A stretch of 11,853 nt of DNA from Deltaproteobacteria bacterium (lineage in GTDB: Bacteria; Desulfobacterota; Desulfobacteria; Desulfobacterales; JAFDCJ01). Numbering within the stretch: the stretch's first letter is position 1; every line of letters starts with the position of its first letter. Shown piece by piece: positions 6,607 through 11,853 of the stretch. The notes under the pieces were generated by a model. The model did not search any database. It was not told where the DNA came from and saw only the letters and a list, made by a program, of their open reading frames with translations. The position numbers and the translations under genes are program-made. The stretch is from positions 1 through 11,853 of the forward strand of contig JAJRVC010000628.1 of the NCBI GenBank assembly GCA_024277475.1, given 5' to 3'.

Positions 6607-6832
6607 ATGAAACGGTTTACCATTCCGAGAACCGCCCATTGCAGCAACGGCTGCCATCCATGGTCCTGGGGTAAGACGTAAAACTGCCCTGATTATCACT
6701 TCACTGAAGGCAATAGGTGAAATGGGCAAAATTGATATCCACGTACGATACCAAATTAATGTCCAATTTTTCGGTAATTTAAGGACCAAAATTTGAATCG
6801 ATACCGGTTTAATCGTTTGGCCTATATTTCGA
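6607..6832 (+). pseudogene. Truncated, frameshifted N-terminus of an iron-containing alcohol dehydrogenase (probable)
   Basis: The ATG at 6607 opens a 24-codon frame beginning MKRFTIPR, the typical N-terminus of iron-containing alcohol dehydrogenases. It stops at 6679-6681. The next frame then continues with KTALIITSLKAIGEMGKID and INVQFFGN, which fit the following strand and helix of that family (compare GKKALIVT...KLG...V and I.V..F). That frame ends in TGA at 6794-6796, just before a family-like IDT. No dehydrogenase sequence is recognisable after about 6830, so the C-terminal 300 or more residues, including the metal ligands, are gone. The promoter, FNR-type box and perfect ribosome site upstream are intact. 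Alternatively the 24-residue product, with its C-x3-C and two Trp, is a real small peptide; I consider this less likely. The assignment rests on recalled family patterns, not an alignment. Confidence 0.5.
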
Positions 6833-6905
6833 TTGTCCCGTAGAAGGGAGCACCGCTTCACTAGGGTGTACGCTTGTACCTCGATCTCCGGAACTTATCA
6901 ACTGT

Positions 6906-7643
6906 TCAGGGACGGCCGCCGGCAATTCGGATATTGGCGCCGGCTACGAATCCGGCATTTTCAGACAATAACCAGATAATACCTTCTGCAACTTCCCTTG
7001 TTTCTCCGAGACGACCCATCGGCACCTTACCGGTATTGGCGGCAGCCAGATCCGCGCTCACCATATCCGTGCGGGTCAAGCCGGGTGAGATGTTGTTGAC
7101 ACGAATGCCTTCGCCGGCCACTTCTTGTGAAAGCCCTATCATCAGGCTGTTAAGACCACCTTTGGATACTGCATAGATCACGTTACTCCCAGGATTACCT
7201 ATATGGGCCGATCCGGACTAGACGTTGACTATGGCACCACCTTTGCCTCCGTAACGCGTCGACATCCGCTGCACCGCCTCGCGGCTGCAAAGCATCGGAC
7301 CGAGAACGTTGGTGCGCAGCACCGACATGATATCTGCTGTATCAAGTTCGTCTACCCGACCTTTGGGGCCGCTGACTCCGGCATTGTTCACCAGCGCGTC
7401 TAAAATACCCAATTCGCGGTCGACGGTCTTGAACATGGCAACCACCTCTGCTTCAATGCCAACATCGGCGCGTACCAAAACGGATCTGCGTCCGCCTCGT
7501 TGGACGACATCGGCTACTTTCTGCGCAGCAGTCCTGTCATTGCAAAAATTAATGGCGACGTCATATCCATTTGCTGCCAGCAATTGGCAGGTAGCGGCTC
7601 CAATACCACGTGAGCCACCGGTAACCAGAGCAATTTTTCCCAT
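6906..7643 (-). pseudogene. Short-chain dehydrogenase/reductase interrupted by an in-frame TAG
   Basis: A classical NAD(P)-dependent SDR with 245 codon positions, the normal family length. The cofactor loop T8-G-G-S-R-G-I-G15 and NNAG (86-89) are present. The frame continues without shift through codon 142, which is TAG (7218-7220), and then reads SGSAHIG, Y157-x3-K161 and the usual C-terminus (VNNISPG, TDM, GGRP). Relatives have Ser at position 142, so a TCG to TAG change is the simplest cause. The catalytic Ser (143) and the YxxxK motif lie after the stop, so the truncated product would be inactive. GGAGGG lies eight bases before the ATG at 7643. The substrate is not evident. The lack of other damage suggests recent inactivation, a sequencing error or suppression. 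Confidence 0.85.
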
Positions 7644-7682
7644 GACCTGAGCCCTCCATTTGCTTAGATATTGATTGATCTT

Positions 7683-7688
7683 ATTATA
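7683..7688 (-). promoter_or_regulatory. Possible -10 element of the SDR gene
   Basis: The minus strand has an exact TATAAT here, 40 bases before the SDR start. The best upstream hexamer (TTTACT, 7714-7709) is 20 bases away, longer than ideal, in a very AT-rich stretch. Weakly supported. Confidence 0.35.
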
Positions 7689-7815
7689 TATTCGGATTTT
7701 GTTTATATAGTAAATAGCTTAATATGGTGGGGTGACTTGGATCTATGACTGCTTGTGGCCAGGTGCCGGGGATCAGACCGCAACTGCCGGAAACGCTGAA
7801 CCAACAGATACTTCC

Positions 7816-7844
7816 TTGACACCCAGCGTCCATTTCTCTATACT
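7816..7844 (+). promoter_or_regulatory. Near-consensus sigma70-type promoter of the inositol phosphate synthase gene
   Basis: TTGACA (7816-7821), exactly 17 bases, TATACT (7839-7844). The predicted start near 7851 gives a leader of about 37 bases to the ATG at 7888. This excludes the longer open frame that extends upstream to 7732. Confidence 0.75.
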
Positions 7845-7887
7845 CTTCCGGCCTTTTAGTTTAAATTGCTATTCACAGGAATTTCAT

Positions 7888-9060
7888 ATGACCCAAACCG
7901 ATAATTTCAATAACACTTCATTGCTGCTGCTGGTCGCAGGTGCCAAAGGAGCAGTGGCCTCCACTCTGGCCGTTGCCCTGGCAGCCATGCAATCCCATGC
8001 ACCCGCTCTGCCAAGTCTGACCACCGGCAATCTGTTTGCTCGCTTAGGCCCGTTGTCGTCGACCCGCCTGGCCGGGTGGGACACCCGTAATGACAGCCTG
8101 ACTGCATCCATAAAAATGCACGGCGTCGTCCCGGATACCATCTGGCAAACCCATGCGGAATTTCTGGATCGAATGCCGGTTTTTCAGGTGCCCGATCCCG
8201 CTACGGAATTTCGCAGTCAAGTTGAGCAATTAACACAGGATATCATGACATTCAAGTCACATCACACCCATGTGCGGCCGGTATTTGTTAATTTACTGCC
8301 TGCAGCAGTACAGATTGATTTCAGCGAATGTCGCAGTCTTTCTCAACTTTTTGACAAAGCTGATTCCGCCCTGTTGCCGGATCTGGCATACACTCTGGCT
8401 GCCATTTTATCCGGGGTGCCGGTGGTCAATTTCACGCCGAATATTGTTGAAATTCCCGCGGTGCTGGATGAAGCCGTTAAGCAGGGGGTACCCGTTGCCG
8501 GACGTGATGGAAAAACCGGCCAGACGTATTTTAAGGTGGTTTTGGCCTCGGCATTGAAAGCCAGAAATCTGATGGTGGATGGCTGGTACAGTTTGAACAT
8601 CCTCGGTAATGCCGACGGCGCCAATCTGATGGATCCTGCCCGCGCAGCCGGAAAATTGAGTAACAAAACCAATTTGTTGGATGAAATTCTGGATTATACG
8701 GTCGGAGAAAATTACGGGGCGCCGACTCATAAGGTTCATATCGACTACTATCCGCCCCGGGGGGATGCCAAGGAAGCCTGGGACGTCATCGATTTTAAGG
8801 GTTTGTTTGGTCTGCCCATGAGCATCCGGTTAAATCTTCTGGCGCGGGATTCGATTTTGGCGGCACCTCTTGTGCTGGATCTTGCACGCTGGGCGGCAAT
8901 CCTGCAGATGGCGGATCGATGCGGTCCGGTTCCGCAGCTGGGATTTTATTTTAAAAAAGCAGTGGGCGACTCTCCTCCGCAAACGTTTCAGGACCAGGTT
9001 GCAAGCCTGCTGAAGTTGGAACGTGATTGCGCTGAAAAAATAAAGTTTTTAAAAACATAG
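7888..9060 (+). CDS. ino1: myo-Inositol-1-phosphate synthase
   Basis: Converts glucose 6-phosphate to 1L-myo-inositol 1-phosphate with NAD+, in the cytoplasm; this is the first step to inositol lipids or solutes. It has 390 residues. The Rossmann NAD-binding region starts with LLLLVAGAKGAVAST (12-26), followed by N181-F-T-P-N185, the highly conserved GNADGANLMDP and LSNKTNLL block (240-264), and HIDYYPPRGDAKEAWD with DFKGLFG and the C-terminal LLARDSILAAPLVLDLARW. These match the family throughout, in the bacterial/archaeal short form. The start is set by AGGA seven to eight bases upstream and by the promoter at 7816-7844. The next gene, a sugar phosphate isomerase/epimerase 36 bases downstream, is probably in the same operon and may act on inositol-related sugars. 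Confidence 0.95.
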   Translation: MTQTDNFNNTSLLLLVAGAKGAVASTLAVALAAMQSHAPALPSLTTGNLFARLGPLSSTRLAGWDTRNDSLTASIKMHGVVPDTIWQTHAEFLDRMPVFQVPDPATEFRSQVEQLTQDIMTFKSHHTHVRPVFVNLLPAAVQIDFSECRSLSQLFDKADSALLPDLAYTLAAILSGVPVVNFTPNIVEIPAVLDEAVKQGVPVAGRDGKTGQTYFKVVLASALKARNLMVDGWYSLNILGNADGANLMDPARAAGKLSNKTNLLDEILDYTVGENYGAPTHKVHIDYYPPRGDAKEAWDVIDFKGLFGLPMSIRLNLLARDSILAAPLVLDLARWAAILQMADRCGPVPQLGFYFKKAVGDSPPQTFQDQVASLLKLERDCAEKIKFLKT

Positions 9061-9096
9061 GGTATAGACTCACACCGGACAGCAAAGAAGGAATGA

Positions 9097-9948
9097 ATGA
9101 TGATTTTTGGGTACAGTACAAATGCCTTTAAAAAATTTTCCCTGATCGACAGTATTGAGAAAATAGCCCGGTTGGGGTTTGAGGGGGTTGAAATCATGTG
9201 TGACCGCCCCCATCTCTACCCGCCTGATTTTGAGGAGAACCAATTGGAGCATCTCAATCAGGTTTTAGCAAAAAACAATCTGAGGGTGACCAACCTGAAC
9301 AGCTTTACGCTTTTTGCGGTGGGGGATACCTATCTTCCGTCCTGGATCGAGCCGGAGAAAGAAAGACGGGAGATCCGTATCCGTCATACCCTTGATTCAT
9401 TGCAGATAGCTAAAAAACTTGGGTGCGGAAGCATTTCGATTCCGCCGGGCGGACCGTTGGACGGCAGTACCAGGCAGCAGGCCATGACGTTGTTTCACCA
9501 GGGGCTGGAGCAGGTGGTCTCAACGGCCGAAGCGCTCGGCGTCAGGGTACTGGTGGAGCCGGAACCGGATCTCATGATCGAAACCACGGCACAGTTTAAA
9601 GAATTCATCAAGGATGTGAAATCAGAGGCCGTTGGCATAAATTTTGATATCGGCCACTTCTTTTGTGCGGGCGAGGACCCCAGGCAGGCGTTTGAGGAGC
9701 TTTTCCCGTGGGTAGGCCATGTGCACATCGAAGACATTGCCCCAAACAGGGAGCACAACCACCTGATTGCCGGCCATGGCGCCATTGGATTTAAAGAGAT
9801 TTTCGAAACCATGGTGCGGCTTGGATACAGGGGCCATATTAGTCTGGAGCTTTATCCGTATCTGGACACTCCCGAAGAAGCCGGTCGTGAAAGCCTGGAG
9901 TACTTACGACCGATTTTTAAAGAAGCGGGAATGGCGACAGAGAGGTGA
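9097..9948 (+). CDS. Sugar phosphate isomerase/epimerase (TIM barrel, AP-endonuclease-2 fold)
   Basis: A 283-residue predicted metal-dependent isomerase or epimerase of the xylose-isomerase-like TIM-barrel superfamily. Visible family motifs are FGYSTNAF at the N-terminus, GFEGVEIM (strand 2), LVEPEPDL (metal-ligand Glu), NFDIGHFF (Asp and His), HVHIEDI and the final SLELYP (Glu). The substrate cannot be read from sequence. Two adjacent ATG codons are possible starts; AAGGA lies four bases before the first and seven before the second (9100), which is slightly better placed. It follows inositol phosphate synthase by 36 bases with no terminator, an arrangement that suggests a shared pathway. Relatives of both genes also occur together in some Ebo-type clusters, but no other Ebo gene is seen here. 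Confidence 0.87.
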   Translation: MMIFGYSTNAFKKFSLIDSIEKIARLGFEGVEIMCDRPHLYPPDFEENQLEHLNQVLAKNNLRVTNLNSFTLFAVGDTYLPSWIEPEKERREIRIRHTLDSLQIAKKLGCGSISIPPGGPLDGSTRQQAMTLFHQGLEQVVSTAEALGVRVLVEPEPDLMIETTAQFKEFIKDVKSEAVGINFDIGHFFCAGEDPRQAFEELFPWVGHVHIEDIAPNREHNHLIAGHGAIGFKEIFETMVRLGYRGHISLELYPYLDTPEEAGRESLEYLRPIFKEAGMATER

Positions 9949-9980
9949 ATATCGAACATTTTCTATAGCCGTTCACAGGT

Positions 9981-10012
9981 TTGGGGCTACGCCCTTCGGG
10001 CTTCAACCCCAC
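9981..10012. repeat. Nested GC-rich palindrome
   Basis: An inner stem, GCCC (9991-9994) with GGGC (9998-10001), lies inside an outer stem, GGGG (9983-9986) with CCCC (10007-10010). No T-run follows. It sits in the 209-base gap between convergent genes, a typical place for repeated extragenic palindromes or a Rho-independent-like transcript end. Only one copy is present in this window. Confidence 0.5.
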
Positions 10013-10110
10013 AAGCAGGTTCTACGTTCAGGGTTAAGGACAGGGAGGGCATTAAATAGTCGAACTCCACGTTAAAAATGCCCATTTCCTTTTTATTAGT
10101 CCCTGCCGGG

Positions 10111-10130
10111 TAAAAGCCACTTAGGGCTTA
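10111..10130 (-). terminator. Weak intrinsic terminator of the universal stress protein gene
   Basis: On the minus strand AAGCC, a six-base loop and GGCTT are followed by TTA, giving a run of four T. It lies about 30 bases after the stop codon. The five-pair stem is short, so efficiency is doubtful. Confidence 0.35.
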
Positions 10131-10157
10131 AGGGGGCTACCGGCGGCCTGTTGACGG

Positions 10158-11075
10158 CTACTCGTTTTGCACTTTTAGGCTCACCGAAAGAACCGGGCAC
10201 GGCGACCTGCGTACCACGCGATCCGTAGTTGATCCCAAAAACAGTGTTTTGACCAATCCATGCCCCCTTACCCCCAGCACAATCATGTCGATATCTTTTG
10301 ATTCAGCGTACGTGACAATTTCTTCGTATGCCTGGCCCTCCAAGAGGCTTGTTTGCGGGGTACACCAATAGCGAGCCTCCGCCGGGACCCTTTCCTTGAG
10401 CTTGCGGATGAGTAAATCTCTATAGTCTTGCTGAATTTCCTCCGAAACCGGCGTATCTTTTTTGTGTAAACCCGGTTGGGTCGGCGGTTCAATCACATGG
10501 ACCAGATGCAATTCGGCTTGAAATTCCTGCGCCAGACTCAGAGCGTGTTGGAGTGCCTGGCCGGAATCAGGCGAAAAATCGCATCCCACCAGGATTTTTT
10601 CAATCTTGATTACCTGGTCTGCGGCGTTGACAAATTTGTGCTCCGGGCTGTTCACCACCAGCAAGGGACAGGTAAGGGTTCGCATCAGACGTTCGGTAAC
10701 GGAGCCGAGGATGATGCGTTTGAGTCCGGAACGGCCCCGGGTTGCGGTAATCACCAGATCGATGTCTTTTTCTTCGACGGCCCGGGATATCTCATCCGCT
10801 GGTTTGCCGACGGTAATCAATGGCTCCCATGAGATCGGCTGGTCGCCGGTCAACTCTTTAAGTTGTGCATCGGCATCTTCCATAATCCGGTTTTGTTGTC
10901 CAACAGGATCCAGTTGAAACTCCCCGTAGATGGCAACCGAGGATAAGTCAATCACGTGACTGACAAAAAGCTTGGCCTCAAATTCCTTGGCCAGTGCTAC
11001 ACCATAGCTGATCGTGTGATTGGAGAAGTCCGAAAAATCAGTGGCACATAAAATCTTTTTAAATTGTACTCTCAT
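10158..11075 (-). CDS. Tandem-domain universal stress protein (UspA family)
   Basis: A 305-residue cytoplasmic protein with two UspA domains (about 4-142 and 157-300). Each has the ATP-binding loop of the family: G114-R-S-G117-(x6)-G124-S125 in the first, and G271-H-G273-(x7)-G281-S282-T in the second, with the starting strands KKILCATDFS and EKILVGCDFS. It probably binds ATP and supports survival under starvation or oxidative stress; the exact target is unknown. Start at 11075 has GGAGG about ten bases upstream. It begins 24 bases after the rtcB stop on the same strand, so the two are likely co-transcribed and link RNA repair to the stress response. Confidence 0.95.
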   Translation of the reverse strand: MRVQFKKILCATDFSDFSNHTISYGVALAKEFEAKLFVSHVIDLSSVAIYGEFQLDPVGQQNRIMEDADAQLKELTGDQPISWEPLITVGKPADEISRAVEEKDIDLVITATRGRSGLKRIILGSVTERLMRTLTCPLLVVNSPEHKFVNAADQVIKIEKILVGCDFSPDSGQALQHALSLAQEFQAELHLVHVIEPPTQPGLHKKDTPVSEEIQQDYRDLLIRKLKERVPAEARYWCTPQTSLLEGQAYEEIVTYAESKDIDMIVLGVRGHGLVKTLFLGSTTDRVVRRSPCPVLSVSLKVQNE

Positions 11076-11099
11076 AATGCCGTTCCTCCTCTCTATTTC

Positions 11100-11853
11100 C
11101 TATCCTTTAATTACAGCCACCGGCGTCAGCCGCGCCACTTTCCTGGCAATGCGAGCGCCGTGGACCACGTCGACGACGCGGTTGACGTCCTTGTAGGCCG
11201 TCGGTGCTTCTTCAGCCAGACCTGACATGCTGCCGGCACGAACATGAATGCCGCGTGATTCGAGCTGATCGCGCAATCCGGCTCCATGTACCGATTTTTT
11301 GGCTTTCTTTCGACTCATGCTTCGACCGGCACCGTGGCAAGTCGAACCGAAGGTCTCTGTCATTGAGTTTTGTGTCCCCACCAGCACCCAGCTGGCAGTA
11401 CCCATTGAACCGGGCACCAGGACCGGTTGCCCGATGTCTCGGTATGCGGAGGGCAGTTCCCCTGAACCGGGGCCGAAAGCGCGGGTGGCGCCTTTGCGAT
11501 GAACACAAAGCTCAAGCTGTCTGCCGCCGACGATATGGGTTTCGATTTTCGCCATGTTGTGGGCGATGTCGTAAATTTGGTACAGGTGGTGATTCTTTAC
11601 TTTAGCGGCCAGTGTCTGTTCGAAACTGTGTCGAATATGACTGGCCAGTACCTGACGGTTGGCGAAAGCGTAATTGGCGGCCCCTTTCATGGCGGCCAGG
11701 TAAGCCCCACCTTCCGGGCTGGAGAGCGGTGCGCAGACCAGCTCCCTGTCCGGCAGGTCAAGTCCGTAACGGCGAATGGATTTCTGAAAGCGTTTGACGT
11801 AGTCACTGCATACCTGGTGGCCGAGTCCGCGAGAGCCGCAATGAATCTGAACC
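11100..11853 (-). CDS. rtcB: RtcB RNA-splicing ligase, 3' part (N-terminus outside the window)
   Basis: GTP- and Mn2+-dependent RNA ligase that joins 2',3'-cyclic phosphate and 5'-OH ends, used in RNA repair. About 250 C-terminal residues are present and the frame runs off the right edge. Visible motifs, in order: [75 protein letters not shown], and [15 protein letters not shown] with the guanylylated His. The C-terminus VAVIKG is normal. The DVGCGM-type metal motif should lie upstream of the window. In this visible part nothing is missing or altered. The gene is followed by the universal stress protein 24 bases later; an archease gene, a frequent partner, is not seen downstream. Confidence 0.95.
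   Translation of the reverse strand, partial: VQIHCGSRGLGHQVCSDYVKRFQKSIRRYGLDLPDRELVCAPLSSPEGGAYLAAMKGAANYAFANRQVLASHIRHSFEQTLAAKVKNHHLYQIYDIAHNMAKIETHIVGGRQLELCVHRKGATRAFGPGSGELPSAYRDIGQPVLVPGSMGTASWVLVGTQNSMTETFGSTCHGAGRSMSRKKAKKSVHGAGLRDQLESRGIHVRAGSMSGLAEEAPTAYKDVNRVVDVVHGARIARKVARLTPVAVIKG

Noticed and set aside
7218..7220. Pyrrolysine read at the TAG codon of the SDR
   Set aside because: The position is normally Ser and the family is not a methylamine methyltransferase. TAG also ends several other genes here (inositol phosphate synthase, rtcB, the HD-domain gene), so it is an ordinary stop.
7732..7887. N-terminal extension of inositol phosphate synthase
   Set aside because: A near-consensus promoter lies inside this stretch and a ribosome site precedes the ATG at 7888. 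The extension has no family similarity.

Overview
The window looks like the chromosome of an anaerobic, probably sulfate-reducing, deltaproteobacterium of the Desulfobacterales type. The evidence is a canonical 191-residue rubrerythrin, a second ferritin-like diiron protein, a ferredoxin-like protein of the FrdX type (the partner of hybrid cluster protein), a cysteine-free CRP/FNR regulator and long low-complexity heptamer arrays between genes. The assignment is inference from gene content, since no rRNA or phylogenetic marker is present. I see no tRNA, rRNA, CRISPR array, insertion sequence or phage gene.

Left part (1-2033): rubrerythrin and a 76-residue conserved small protein lie on the minus strand. 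About 1.1 kb without a credible gene follows. It contains an unbroken array of 55 seven-base units (1294-1678) and shorter, different tandem arrays on its right side.

Middle (2034-5046): a minus-strand pair (HD-domain phosphohydrolase with a zinc ribbon, then the FrdX-like iron-sulfur protein) diverges from a CRP/FNR-family regulator whose recognition helix carries the FNR-type E..SR triad. An FNR-type palindrome lies in the divergent promoter region. A minus-strand ferritin-like diiron protein follows. The set suggests nitrosative/oxidative stress defence, but hcp itself is not in the window.

5306-6471: a strong sigma70-type promoter drives a small secreted Cys/His-rich protein (TTG start) and then a TlpA/ResA-like thioredoxin with a CPTC active site, probably a periplasmic metal or thiol homeostasis pair.

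6500-7650 is a decaying segment. A second FNR-type palindrome overlaps a promoter and a perfect Shine-Dalgarno sequence, but the gene behind them appears to be only the frameshifted N-terminal stub of an iron-containing alcohol dehydrogenase. Convergent with it is a short-chain dehydrogenase interrupted by one in-frame TAG next to its catalytic Ser.

Right part (7816-11853): a near-consensus promoter drives myo-inositol-1-phosphate synthase and a TIM-barrel sugar phosphate isomerase/epimerase. Convergent with these, on the minus strand, are the 3' part of RtcB RNA ligase and a tandem-domain universal stress protein, probably in one operon. The intergenic space between the two sets contains a nested GC-rich palindrome and a weak terminator. 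No wholly new system is evident. The points most worth following are the heptamer arrays, the regulator and its two matching palindromes, the secreted Cys/His protein and the two damaged dehydrogenases.
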